A stretch of DNA of 64,000 nucleotides, taken from contig JAPDRN010000017.1 in the NCBI GenBank assembly GCA_030247855.1, positions 62,001 to 126,000 of the forward strand. Direction: 5' to 3'. Below the pieces are notes generated by a model, which saw only the letters and a program-made list of their open reading frames with translations, searched no databases and had not been told where the DNA came from. The DNA comes from Knufia peltigerae (lineage: Eukaryota > Ascomycota > Eurotiomycetes > Chaetothyriales > Trichomeriaceae). Shown here piece after piece: positions 1 through 10,664 of the stretch (positions are counted from its first letter, which is position 1; each line of letters opens with the position of its first letter). The position numbers and the translations under genes are program-made.

Positions 1-741
1 TACCTAGGTAGATGAGTCCGATGCGAGGACCGAGTTGCATGACCTAGTGAGGGATTGGAGGGGGGGCCATGCAGGGGTTAGTAGACTCTAGTCTTCCGTG
101 CATACGTGATGGGAGATTCTTGAGAGCATTTTGAAAAGACAGCGAAAAAGTAGTGACTTGTGACGGCAGAAACATGAATCTCCTTGACTCGAGACCAGGT
201 CGATTGTTCGTGAAAAGAGTGAAATGCAGTCGGCAGTATGGTGAATTGCAACCTAACGTGCGAGGGGGGATGGCCGATCTGATACCGTCTTTGCACTGAG
301 GCTGGTGCGCCTCATTGGATATACGTAAAGGGTTCATGACACGCCACTGGACTAGCACTGATTGATGTGTCCTTTTGGAGAATGATGAGCAAGTCGATGA
401 AACATGCTGCAGACGAATGCAGAGCGTAGGTTGCACCTATAGAATTGAGAGGAAAGTCGGAAGTATGGAGCACGAGGACTCCATATACTACACGATCCTG
501 TACCGTAGATTGTCAAGTGCCGGGGCGGACCATTTCGGGAGTCACCGCTACATAAACGACGATCACGGTAGAGGGTAAGTAAGCACAGGTCATGCACTGC
601 ACCTCGTATTCCACCCCAGGTTCGCCCGCCCTTGTCCTACACGAGGGCAATGAACTCCGCCCCCGTTGTCAGCAAATATCATACCGCAAGTTCAAGACCG
701 CTAGGCCCACCGGAGACTGAGTCCATTCTCCATGCTGGAAT
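1..741. other. Intergenic, no gene seen
   Basis: No reading frame here has recognisable protein features or plausible splice joins. The first ten bases are the palindrome TACCTAGGTA, which recurs in full at 39434-39443. The right end is presumed to carry the promoter of the methyltransferase gene starting at 742. Confidence 0.5.
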
Positions 742-2119
742 ATGGCATCTCAGGCACCGATTTCTGATGCGGCGGTCGAAGCACAAGCTGACGACAATCC
801 GCAGCCTGGACTACCCACGGATGCGGATGGAAATCAATACATCGAGGTTGACGTAGGCCGAAGTTTCATGGACTCTTCTCAGAGGATGTTGACACACAAT
901 TGCTGATGATTCCTTTTGCACGACAATAGGGTCCTGATGATCTGGACGCCGACTCTGCCTATGGATCCTCAATGTAGATGGAAATAAACCTCCGATTGCG
1001 GGATACGGAGATCATTGACAGAGCACAGACAGAGTGATCTCACCTCCCTGGCCTCTGATATCACTCGCGGTGTCTGGGAACACGGCCGCCGGTACCATTC
1101 ATATGGCAGATCACGTAAGTGTATTGCCTTTGTCCGGGGACGCGAAAAAACAAGTCTGAAGACATAAATCTTGCAGAGTATGCATTTCCGAACGACGAGG
1201 CCGAAGTCGAGAGGCTTGACATGCAACATGCCATGCACACCCATCTGCTGGGAGACCGACTGTTCTGGGCGCCTATCGACCCTGAAGCCGCCCGAGTATT
1301 GGACTTGGGAACTGGGAGTGGCATTTGGGCCATTGAATACGCCGACATGTTCCCTGGCTCCTCAGTCACTGGCACAGATCTGAGCGCCATTCAGCCTGAA
1401 TGGGTTCCTCCAAATTGTAGTTTCGAGATTGACGATGCCGAAGCCGAATGGACATGGGACGAGGCCACCTTTGATTATATCCACAATCGCAATTTTGTCT
1501 GTGCGATTCGAGACTGGCCGAAGCTCATTCGTCAATGTTTTCAGTATGAAATCCTTGACAGGGAGACCAGGTAGCGCGGTGAGTACACTGGCTAATGAGT
1601 GTGTCTCTCCAGATTCGTCAAACCGGGTGGCTGGGTCGAATGGCACGAGAAATATCCATTCATGCGCAGTGATGATGGGTCGCTTCTGGAGGACTCGGCT
1701 CTCTTTCACTGGGGAGTGAAGTTCTTCGATGCCAGTGAGTGACCTCGATGCTGAAGGTGTCACGTCTGTCTTGCGTGCAGTCAACAAAAGGTGCACCTTA
1801 CTGACAAGACCAACCAGGCATTCCTTTCGGCACTGACGCCACTTCGCCTCGAAACCTGAAAACTTGGATGGAAGAGGCAGGATTCGTGGATGTGAAAGAG
1901 CACATTTTGAAGCTTCCCGTGGGTTCATGGCCAAAAGACAGGCGCCTCAAACAGGTTGGCCTCCTCGAGAGCGTCAACATGACCGAGGGTATCCAGGGGT
2001 TGACCATGATGCTCTTCACGCGATGCCTTCATTGGACTCCTGCCGAGGTAGAAGTATTCCTATCGAGGGTGAGAAGGGACGTCAAGGATCGGAAGATCCA
2101 TTGTTACTACCATTTGTAA
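742..2119 (+). CDS. LaeA-like SAM-dependent methyltransferase, six exons
   Basis: Probable class I S-adenosylmethionine methyltransferase of the fungal LaeA/UMTA-like family, often linked to secondary metabolism or small-molecule methylation. Exons by hand: 742-852, 930-973, 1035-1114, 1177-1543, 1613-1734, 1818-2119; 341 residues. The N-terminal third carries the family hallmarks DADSAYGSS (about residues 43-51) and ENGRRYH-type WEHGRRYHSYG (about 66-76). SAM motif I is VLDLGTGSGIW (119-129), followed by an acidic TGTDLS strand end and the post-motif FVKPGGWVEWHE. The start was chosen because exon 1 gives the usual acidic leader and joins in frame; a start at 1119 would lose the N-terminal hallmarks. 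Intron 5 could instead hide a tiny exon, but the simple join keeps frame. The next gene, on the same strand, is a MATE pump. The natural substrate is unknown. Confidence 0.85.
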
Positions 2120-3049
2120 GTTCATCTTGACCTGGGGGTCACAGGCTTTGCGCTGTCGGGAGCTGATTCCTGGCGCATAGCTACGTTGTATTTGGGCGGA
2201 AACCCAAGTGATCGATCTTGTACGGAGTGAAGAAAAACAATATCAGTTTGATCAGAAGCTCGAGGTTTTCATATAGCCATCTTGATATTGGAGGACATAA
2301 CGAAAAGTCTGTGCTTCATGATTGGGATTGAATACAGTGTCTACACGTGCCTGTTCGCTCCAGGGGTTCATTAGGGCTCGGAAAGCCAAGTCTAGGGTGT
2401 AGAGTGGCCTAGAGCGAGCGGCCTTCTCGGGCAGCATTTTAGCCTCATCGGCCTTACCAATGCAGGCTTAGGGGGCGTAGCTGGAATCTCAAACTGTCTT
2501 CTTACCAAATCCAGGGTTACCACCGTCATTAGGGCGCCTATCTAATCCCTACAGTACCTTCTAATCGCAAGGTGTTCAAGGTTAGGAGGGCGATCACATT
2601 CATCTGTCAACAACCTCTTTGGTGGCACTCAGACAGAGCCTTACATCTCAGTGATCGAGTCAAGTCTAACTCATGCAATCCCGCAAGAACTCGGCCGAAC
2701 CGTCTTTCCCTTCTACGGGTCGACGGCATGCACAATCCAATGAACACGCGACTATTGATTTACCTTTCGCACAGTGGCCGAGTGTTCCTGCACTGCTGAT
2801 AACTGCTGGTACGGAATACAGAGCAGTCTTATCAGCAAAATCAATCGAGAATATAGGTAGGTCTTGTCCGGTTCCGAACCTCGCTCGCTACGTGCAGGCG
2901 CAATGCCGGTGTCGGTAATAACACAAAAGAACCCAATTTACTTCCTGTTTCCTGGTAGTAGATTCTTTTCCTTCCTTGACTATCACTAGAGATTGGATCG
3001 ATCCCCCGATGCCGACAGTAACAAAGTCACAAGAAGTCCGCGTGCAACG
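2120..3049. other. Intergenic between methyltransferase and MATE gene
   Basis: No gene seen. There is a partial match to the recurrent TACGGAGTA motif at 2221-2228. A pyrimidine-rich tract with TTCCTG and CCTTCC lies at about 2941-2980, just upstream of the MATE reading frame, and is a plausible core promoter region. Confidence 0.4.
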
Positions 3050-4615
3050 ATGATAGCCGATGCAGAACATTCTGTCCATCCCGGGAATGCCATGATAAGA
3101 ACGAACGACGAGTATCCGATCACTGAGACTTCAGCCCTGCTAAGTCATGCTGATCCAGAACTCGCACATGAAAGGAGGACCACCGACGGATGCGTAAAGG
3201 GACCAGATGCCACAAGCAAGAGTGTCGACGACGCCTTCACCCAGACGACATGGCAACAAGAATCCAGAGTCCTCGCGGGCTACTCCGTGCCCATGATCCT
3301 CACATTTCTCCTGCAGCAGTCTCTCACCGTATCCAGCGTCTTTGCAGTCGGGCACATTGGCACGACGGAATTGGCCTCGGTAAGCCTCGCGACCATGACG
3401 GCCAACATAACAGGCTATTCCATCTTTCATGGCCTGGCGACATCGCTCGACACGCTTTGCGCCCAAGCCTTTGGCTCCGGCCGCAAGGACCTCGTCGGTC
3501 TATACACCCAACGCATGGTGTACTTCCTCTGGCTTACCACCATCCCTGTTGGCGTCATATGGCTCTTTCTCGCGGAGCCCGTCCTGATCGGTATTGTCCC
3601 CGACCGCACCGTCGCACACCTCGCCGCCACCTACCTGCGCATCGTCTTTTTGGGTGCGCCGGGCTACGCGGCATTCGAGGCGATCAAGCGCTTCGTCCAA
3701 GCCCAAGGCCTCTTCTCAGCGCCGCTGTACGTCCTGATCGTGTGCGCACCGGTCAATGCTCTACTCAACTACATCATGGTATGGCGGCTTCAATGGGGGT
3801 TTGTCGGCGCTCCCATAGCCGTGGCAAGCACACACGTCCTCCTCCCCATTGTGTTGGTGCTCTATATTCGTTTTTCAAGAACCAACGCCGCCGAAGATGG
3901 TGACGCCCCATGCTGGACCGGGTTCACCAGCAAAGCGTTTCGGAACTGGGGTGCGATGATCAGACTCTCCATCCCGGGCTTACTGATGACCGAAGCCGAA
4001 GTCCTCGCTTTCGAGATCCTCACCTTTGCGGCCTCGCGACTTGGAACGACCATCCTGGCCACGCAGTCCGTACTGGCCACTCTCGTGTTGATTGAATTTC
4101 AGGTGCCCTTTGCACTGAGCATCGCCACTTCCACCCGGATCGGCACACACATCGGCGCGGCTCGCTTGAAAGCCGCCCGGATGGGTTTGAAGGTGACGCT
4201 GTTCGCGGCCGCGCTCGTGGGAAGTATCAACATGACCCTCTTCATCGGCTTGCGGAGCGTGATACCTTCCTTGTTCTCGTCCGACCCAGAAGTCATCAAC
4301 AACGTCGCCAACATCATCCCGCTCTTCGCGGCGTTCCAAATGTTCGACTCCCTGGCGACCACCTGTAACGGGATCCTGCGCGGACTGGGACGGCAAGAGA
4401 TGGGCGGATATGTGCAAATGTTTTGTTACTATGTCGTTGCTTTACCGGTCAGTTTTGGCTTGGGATTCGGTCTGGATTGGAAGTTGTGGGGACTCTGGAC
4501 GGGAGTCGCACTTGGATTGGCCTTGGTCGCTGCAATCGAACTGGCCTACATTTTCCACACGGATTGGAAGAGGAGCATAGAGGACGCGAGGGTAAGAAAT
4601 CTAGAGAGTGATTGA
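3050..4615 (+). CDS. MATE family multidrug/organic cation efflux transporter
   Basis: Predicted integral membrane antiporter of the MATE family (fungal Erc1-like type), expected to export organic cations or toxic metabolites at the plasma membrane or vacuole. A single exon gives 521 residues with a hydrophilic tail of about 75 residues, then about twelve hydrophobic segments in two MatE halves. Family-like features include FLLQQSLTVSSVFAVGHIG in the first helices, the AQAFGSGR loop near residue 140 and the later NGILRGLGRQEMG segment. The frame is open upstream to 2993, but that first codon is TTG; the first ATG is 3050, with further ATGs at 3092 and beyond. The gene ends in TGA at 4613-4615. 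It may work with the methyltransferase upstream, which is inference from position only. Confidence 0.88.
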   Translation: MIADAEHSVHPGNAMIRTNDEYPITETSALLSHADPELAHERRTTDGCVKGPDATSKSVDDAFTQTTWQQESRVLAGYSVPMILTFLLQQSLTVSSVFAVGHIGTTELASVSLATMTANITGYSIFHGLATSLDTLCAQAFGSGRKDLVGLYTQRMVYFLWLTTIPVGVIWLFLAEPVLIGIVPDRTVAHLAATYLRIVFLGAPGYAAFEAIKRFVQAQGLFSAPLYVLIVCAPVNALLNYIMVWRLQWGFVGAPIAVASTHVLLPIVLVLYIRFSRTNAAEDGDAPCWTGFTSKAFRNWGAMIRLSIPGLLMTEAEVLAFEILTFAASRLGTTILATQSVLATLVLIEFQVPFALSIATSTRIGTHIGAARLKAARMGLKVTLFAAALVGSINMTLFIGLRSVIPSLFSSDPEVINNVANIIPLFAAFQMFDSLATTCNGILRGLGRQEMGGYVQMFCYYVVALPVSFGLGFGLDWKLWGLWTGVALGLALVAAIELAYIFHTDWKRSIEDARVRNLESD

Positions 4616-4791
4616 TGATTTATGACTCTGATGACTATTGATGGGTATGTAGAGAGAGCAACAGAGCGGTGAGTGGAACCGAACTATTCGCCGCTGCTTG
4701 GTAGTCCGTCCCTCATTGTTCGATGCACTGCCGCCTCCTTGTGTTGTTCTCAGGAAAAAGGCACCACAGTTTGGGTTGGTTAGAGATTCAA

Positions 4792-5232
4792 TCAAAACAT
4801 CTCCCGCGTCGGTCCAGGTTCACCACCTTGTCCACGCTGAGACGCCACGCCACTGCTCAAATTGCCAACACCGCCGGAATGTGCACCTGCGCCGGTTGTC
4901 GTTCCAGTCGTCGTCCCAGTCGTCGTTCCGCGTGTGGCTGTGGTCGGCGACGTGGTACCCCTTCCAAGTCCACCGGTCTTGAGTCCAGTACCGGTCGCGC
5001 CGGTCGTGGTGGGGCGGCCACCACCGAGAGTCTGGTCCGCTTGTTTCATCTCCGCCTCCCCTTTTTCCTTGACCGCACGATTCTTGACTTCACCGTGTTT
5101 GTCGTCGAAGGCCGTGTCGACGCCCTCGTTGACCGTCCCACGGATGACGTCCCCGGTACCCTTGATGCCCCTGAGGGCCGACTTGACGCCCCCGACCACG
5201 TTGGTGGTCTTGTCTCGAGTATGATCTGCCAT
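4792..5232 (-). CDS. Small hydrophilic LEA/CsbD-like protein with GTTT repeats
   Basis: A 146-residue, highly charged, glycine/threonine-rich protein with no signal peptide or membrane segment. The N-terminal half (residues 1-70) is rich in alternating Lys, Glu, Asp and Gly with segments such as GGVKSALRGIKGTGDVIRGT and KEKGEAEMKQAD. These resemble the amphipathic repeats of LEA or CsbD-like stress proteins common in filamentous fungi. The second half is low complexity, with consecutive TTTG units (about residues 102-116). The function is not established; desiccation or general stress protection is inference from composition. It faces the MATE gene tail to tail with 176 bp between. Single exon, ATG at 5230-5232. 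Confidence 0.7.
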   Translation of the reverse strand: MADHTRDKTTNVVGGVKSALRGIKGTGDVIRGTVNEGVDTAFDDKHGEVKNRAVKEKGEAEMKQADQTLGGGRPTTTGATGTGLKTGGLGRGTTSPTTATRGTTTGTTTGTTTGAGAHSGGVGNLSSGVASQRGQGGEPGPTREMF

Positions 5233-6084
5233 GGCCGTGTTTGTCTCAAACGGTGAGAAGGCTTTTGGTACGCAATATTATGTCAGTCGATTGACTTGAG
5301 TGATTTTTCCTTTTATTTGTACTCGTACTTGTGTCTTCTTGAACGAAACAAGCCAAAAACAAAAAAACAGTACGAAAAAGGATGTTTGATTTGGTTGATT
5401 TAGGTAACGGCTTGATCTACTATGAATACTTTCCAAAATATTCTCAAGGTACTCGTGGGCAATGACGATAGACACGAACTTCTCTCAAGGGTAATTACGA
5501 ATACACTGATGTAGATATGACGTTCCTGAACGAGGCTTACCGGCAAGCATATCCGCTAGTTCATCCTCCGTATTGATCGGAGAATCTGTTCCCACCCCTT
5601 TTCGTACTCCATGCGAGTATACCATGCCGTACTTTGTCGATTGTGATGGTTTTGTCGTCTTGTTCGTCACAGAGCACGAAAACTAGGCACGGCGTCCTAT
5701 TCAGACAATGATTGTAGTAGACGACAAAGATGGAAAGTTGGAGGACCTCAACGCCTCTCTGCGTAGACTTCGCATACATATGCTAGCAAGCTCGGCTCAA
5801 AAAGGCCTCCTTATTCTATCGATAATTTCGTAGCAGGTACTGACTGCGTGGGCATAAAAACTGCCCTTGGTTTTTCATTTCTTAGTGACCTCATCCATCA
5901 TAGCACATTACATTGTGGCAGTTGCCGGCAAGAACCACACAGACTGTGTCCACCCCCATGGGATAGTCAATATAGTTTGGAGCGATGCAGCTGGAAAAAA
6001 CCAAATCAGGAGGTGGGGGGGGGGAATTTGTCGATATCAATCAAACTGACGGGGTGGGCCGAAGAATCGTCGGGAACGACCAAC
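5233..6084. other. Intergenic, promoter side of the LEA-like gene
   Basis: No gene seen. It contains A-rich tracts near 5350-5380 and a run of ten G at 6015-6024 close to the 3' end of the next gene on the minus strand. Short open frames here lack family features. Confidence 0.4.
6015..6024. repeat. G10 homopolymer
   Basis: Ten consecutive G residues in intergenic DNA, about 60 bp beyond the stop codon of the coiled-coil gene that ends at 6085. Confidence 0.8.
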
Positions 6085-7577
6085 TCAGAGATCGAAAACA
6101 GTCGTCTTGGATCCCTCGACGGCAATGATGTCTGGTAAAGGAGCGTAGGGAAGCCCAGTCGCCTTTTCCATCTTGGTCCTTTCGATCAATGCCTGCGTTT
6201 TCCACCTGTTCTCAAGTCTGGTACGCTTTACCCCAAGAGCCAGTCTCAGTTGGACTTCCTGAGAGGTGAAATCTTGGTCAATGGTTTGGAGTTCCTTTGC
6301 TTGATCTTGTTCCATCTTTTCGAGTTCGGCTTCTTTCTTCGCAATCAGATTTTCGACGGCCTTTTTCTGCCTACCACGCAAAACATTGATCTTGGACGAA
6401 TGCAAAGTGTCCATCACATCTCGTTCGCGATATTGTTGAGCAAGGTTGTGATAGTCCTTGTCCGTCACTTTTCTTTCCGGTAAAGAAGAATCAATGGATG
6501 AACGGCCTGAACCGGGACTCACAGAGTCCGGTGGTGGCGTAGAAGTATGACAATAGGCTTCCATGTGCCGCAATCGCACTATGCAAGCTCGTTTCTCAAG
6601 CTCATGTTCCTTCTGCATCTTAATTTCCTCCTCCAGTTGACGTGCCTCCAGGGCTTCAACAATTTGTTCATTCTGGCTAGGGTTTAGCTAGGGCGCTGGC
6701 AGAGGGCTAAGGTACTCACCTTTGTGCTTTGTTCGGCGAGTATCTTTTCATACTCCACTTGTCTCTGCCTCTTTGCGTCCTCTTTCCGGGTTCTTAGTTG
6801 TGAAATTAGAGTGGTCTGGTACTCTAGAAAGCGGACCTTCTCCTCCAATTGGGTCATCTGAAGATTCATCAAGTGCCGGCATTCCATGCTCCGTTTGAGG
6901 GCGTCTTCGTCAACGGGCGTCGACTCATCATAACTCGGTTTGCGGGCGGGCAAGATTGGTGACCACGAACTCTTGCTCGACTTGATCGACAAAGGATTCT
7001 TCATGTCTATAGAGCCCTCTTCACTCTGATGTGTGTCTGTGCTGCTAACACTCGTCAAGGTCGGGGACGCAAGCGCCGCGGAGCCTGACCTTCTCTTTCG
7101 AAAGCCCGAAAGCCTCTTCAACCCTCGTTTCAAGGGTGAGTTTCTTCTCTTGTCTGCATCCACTCGAGATGAAGGTGAGCGGTCGGAAGTGTAGGACGAT
7201 CGCGTGATCGGTCGGTGGTCACTTGAAGCAGCGGATTTCCAGTCTGGAGACTTCGGGTGGATTGCACTCGCATTGATTGAATCCGAGGCAACTGTGACGG
7301 TAGCTAGAGATGAAGTAATCGCTTGTAGGGCCGACACAACGGCTGGTTGTAGCAGACCGAGAGCTTGAAGCTGTGCGGAAACTTCATCGTCGAGATCATC
7401 CTCGGTCTTTGACGAGGTCAGTTGTAGGACAGCCGTGTTGTAAGAGACATCGTCGATGAGTTTGGCAGACTCTTTCCATGTCTGCAGGTCATCATGCAAC
7501 ATGTTCCAATTTGTTCTGCCTGCTACGGGGCTGTTGCTTCCCAATACCAAAGATCGATTGTGATCTACTGCTGTCAT
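6085..7577 (-). CDS. Unrecognised coiled-coil protein, two exons
   Basis: I do not recognise a named family. Exons 6720-7577 and 6672-6085, with a 47 bp intron (6673-6719; donor GTGAGT, acceptor CCAG), give 481 residues. Residues 1-100 are moderately hydrophobic and helical. Residues 100-220 are Ser/Arg/Lys-rich and probably disordered, with a basic patch around KRGLKRLSGFRKRR. From about residue 225 to 470 the protein is mostly charged helix with heptad-like spacing (for example LEEKVRFLEYQTTLISQLR), suggesting a long coiled coil. A structural, cytoskeletal or trafficking scaffold is possible but not shown. The acceptor was chosen because the alternative upstream AG puts a stop in frame. Confidence 0.72.
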
Positions 7578-9563
7578 CTCGGTCGACTTGAGAGCAAGGA
7601 CTGCCCTCCTGTGCTATCTCATTTTTTGACCTAGTGATTGATGATGCAAAGCGGTACTCGTGTTCTGACAGCTCAATCTCGTATGGGGGATGACTCGGGT
7701 TGCGGTGTGTGTAACGACAGAGGTAAGGGGATCGAGGCCTGCGGCGCGTTGCGTGTTGAATCGAGGATGGACACACGACGGTGGAGTTCAGCAAGTTACT
7801 CGGTCTGGAACATTGGGGTCAGTTGAAAAAAGCTCGTGCCACATTGTGAGGCAAGTCAGAAAGTAGAGGTCGGATGGACAAGCCAAAGATATGCTTTTTC
7901 TTGTAGAAGGGCATGTGTCCAATCTATGGACTGCCATTGAGACTCACCTGGCACGGAGAAGCAATGATGCAAGCTTGAAGGAAATCCCGACGATTTGGGC
8001 TCGATAGCGGCGGACAGCGCAGCCACCTGTACCAGGGTCCGCAGGTGCAGCTAAACGACGTCTCGTCTAGGCAGAGTCTGTCCTAGGTGTGCCAGTTGAA
8101 TACCAGGAAAAAGCACGGAGTGCTCGTTCACGGAGATGCTGTCTGTGGGTAGAATTTCGAGTACGAGTATCGAGAATGAAGAAGCAACCCCAGGATAGAA
8201 AGAAGATCTTATTGACAAATAACGAGCGACTGAGGCAGTGGACGGCGAGCTCCTCGCTCGATCCCACGAAGTCCTCAAATAATGTAATGTGAATGAGACG
8301 AATAAAGAGGAGTCGTTGCTAGCTAGCTACGACAGCGACAGGGAAGCAGGTCTTGTCGCCTGCGGGACCATTTGCGACTTACAGTACGGCGTATAACGAG
8401 GAGGTAGGGTAGGTTGGTGTAGGGATCAACCTGACCGAATGTTCTACTGAATACCCTCAGCATCCTTGTCGTGGCGGCTGTCAGTTTATTCCAAGTGCCA
8501 TCTCTGCAGCGCAGTTTGACAGCATTTGACAGTCTGTATGCAGCAAGTCACTCCATCTTGATCCCATTTACCGAGTCTTCTCGATCCCGTGTCTCCCGTC
8601 TTCTACGAGTGGTCCGAAGTGCCTCCAACTAACAAGTCGTTACAGAGTCACCCATGAACGGGATATGCTGATTTCCCACGGGCACCACAACGAAGCGGGA
8701 ATCTTCTTACGGACACGAACGCCTCTTCACCGCGTATGGGCTTCCTAGACCCAGATGTGGCTGGAGAATACGGGTGCTATACTCCGTACTCGCGAATAAA
8801 ATTCCAGCTAAACGAAACCGATGACCCGGCACGAAGCGATGGAGGTGGAGTGTCATGTTCCCATCGCGAGGTCTTCGCCTCTGTGATTTGTCCACAATCT
8901 GCTTCGGTTCGCCTGATATTTGGCTCGGGCATTTTGAAGGCCCAAAAGCTCCTAAAGCCAAACGAGCTCTCAAGATGCGCTCTCACGTCACTATCGTTTT
9001 GGCAGGTCGATCTATTAACCAATCCATCCTGATCACCGACAACCCTGACAGGTCTTTTCGATCCTTGAGCCAATGCCGAATCTTGTTTCCCTAACTTGCA
9101 GGGTAGTCGTCAGCTACGAGTAACGAATCTGCCGTCCTGGTGGCCATCTGTGATCGTTTGACCGAGTTGGGGCCTATTCTCATCGTCCATTCAAAAAGAC
9201 ATCTCGATTGGTGACGCGGACTTGGAACTCGCTGCACTACTATCCTAAAAGACGGCTTGATGGCGCTGATGGGGCCACAGTTCTGCACATCATCGAAGGC
9301 TTCGTACACTACGAATACCGGTGGTCCCTGTGGCCAATTAAACAAACTAGTTACCTATTCTAACCTAGGACACCTGAAGACAATTCCCGCCGGATTCATT
9401 GGAGCCTGTATATCCAGACAACACTTCCACTGGATGTCACCAATGGTACAGTCTTCTCTGCTGTATTTAGACGATTTCCTCATTATAGCAATAGATAGAG
9501 ATTCATGGTAGTTTAATATTGGGGTTTTGCTGGACCCATTACCGTCATTGGCCTGCCTCGGGG
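7578..9563. other. Gene-poor 2 kb stretch
   Basis: No gene can be supported. Open frames of 60-100 codons on both strands show no recognisable domain. An exact TACTCCGTA motif lies at 8780-8788. The left end should contain the promoter of the coiled-coil gene. Confidence 0.4.
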
Positions 9564-10664
9564 TCATTTTCCATTCTCTATCATGTCTGTATGCATGATG
9601 GCCAGCTCGGGTATGATCAAGCTCTCTATTTCCATGCCTTCGGTCACAGTCCCTCCTTCAAGATCCACATGTTGAGCTTCGTGCTTGCGTTCTGCCTTGC
9701 CTACCAATTCTTCAACTCCAGAGATACTTTTCGATCTCCGTGCTTTGGGGACTCGGAGCCACCTCTCGCCTCCGTTCCGGGTAATGAACACCACTTCCCA
9801 TTTGCGCGTAGTCAGTAGGTTACCGATAACCAAATCATGCTGATATCTCTTGAGAGCTTGTTCGGCTTTGGCCACAAGAAGGGCAGGATCAGTCTCAAGC
9901 TTGAAGCTCACAATCATGCTTCCCTTGGGTGCCCACGAGTGCACCAACGTGCTGAGGAATTTAGGTACCGGGTCGAGATTGATGACCAATTGTCGACTTG
10001 CCCCTGCTCCTTGCCCGCCGGCGTGATCTTCTCTCGACTGGATTTTGTGCTCCTCCATGCGTTCTCTGGGAATGAAGAAATCAGAGACGGCTGCCGCAAG
10101 ATAGAACAGCGCGCGTTCGCCTAGCGGCTGCATCGAGACGGCGAGACTGCGTAATTGGAAGAGGTAGTCGGTGACGGTGGTGAAAGGCAGCAGGAGTAAA
10201 AGGCGATTCTTCTTGGCCAATTGGTATTGGTGTAGAACACGTCGCATCTTCTCCTGATACTCCTTCCTCACTACGACACGCTCATCATCACCATCATGTT
10301 CTTCCATGAAGTCAAGGAAGCAGTTTGTACTGTGGCTGTAGTGCCGGGAGTAAGGCAGGAGGCTGAACTGTCGATGGAGAAATATCACGGCGTAGCCCGC
10401 CTCCAGGAAGTATTCAGCTGACGTTGCTCCACGGGTTCCAGCGGAGAAGTTATCGATAAAGCGAACCGTCTGATTCTCGAGGGGTACCGTCGTGCCTCCT
10501 GAGGTGACCAACGCAATTCGTCGGTTTGGTGAGCTTTCTAGGTGGAACTGGACGAACTCGCGTGTTAATGCTTGGTGTTTTGACAGAGACTTCGGCGCTG
10601 GATTCTTATGAAAGTACTCATCGAATTGCTCAACGCCAGGCATGCTGGCGTGCTGTCGCGACAT
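9564..10664 (-). CDS. CAB2: Phosphopantothenate-cysteine ligase (coenzyme A synthesis)
   Basis: Joins 4'-phosphopantothenate to cysteine, the second step of coenzyme A synthesis, as a soluble enzyme (yeast Cab2, human PPCS). The 366-residue product has the eukaryotic PPCS signatures: LVTSGGTTVPLE (about 52-63), RFIDNFSAGTRGATSAE (68-84) for nucleotide and substrate binding, AAAVSDFFIP (190-199) and a KFLSTLVHSWAPKGSMIVSF segment. The first ATG in frame is at 10662-10664. The frame is open further upstream to a TTG at 10718, and the bases TTATTTAG just before it resemble a 3' splice site. A short upstream exon with an earlier start is therefore possible. Neighbours are not functionally related. 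Confidence 0.92.
   Translation of the reverse strand: MSRQHASMPGVEQFDEYFHKNPAPKSLSKHQALTREFVQFHLESSPNRRIALVTSGGTTVPLENQTVRFIDNFSAGTRGATSAEYFLEAGYAVIFLHRQFSLLPYSRHYSHSTNCFLDFMEEHDGDDERVVVRKEYQEKMRRVLHQYQLAKKNRLLLLLPFTTVTDYLFQLRSLAVSMQPLGERALFYLAAAVSDFFIPRERMEEHKIQSREDHAGGQGAGASRQLVINLDPVPKFLSTLVHSWAPKGSMIVSFKLETDPALLVAKAEQALKRYQHDLVIGNLLTTRKWEVVFITRNGGERWLRVPKARRSKSISGVEELVGKAERKHEAQHVDLEGGTVTEGMEIESLIIPELAIMHTDMIENGK

Noticed and set aside
3190..3903. A 237-codon frame overlapping the MATE gene
   Set aside because: Same strand but different frame, His/Arg/Pro-rich, inside a gene with clear membrane-transporter features; a shadow.
8736..9094. Small frames of 80-98 codons on both strands
   Set aside because: No start context, no family resemblance, and both strands equally open.
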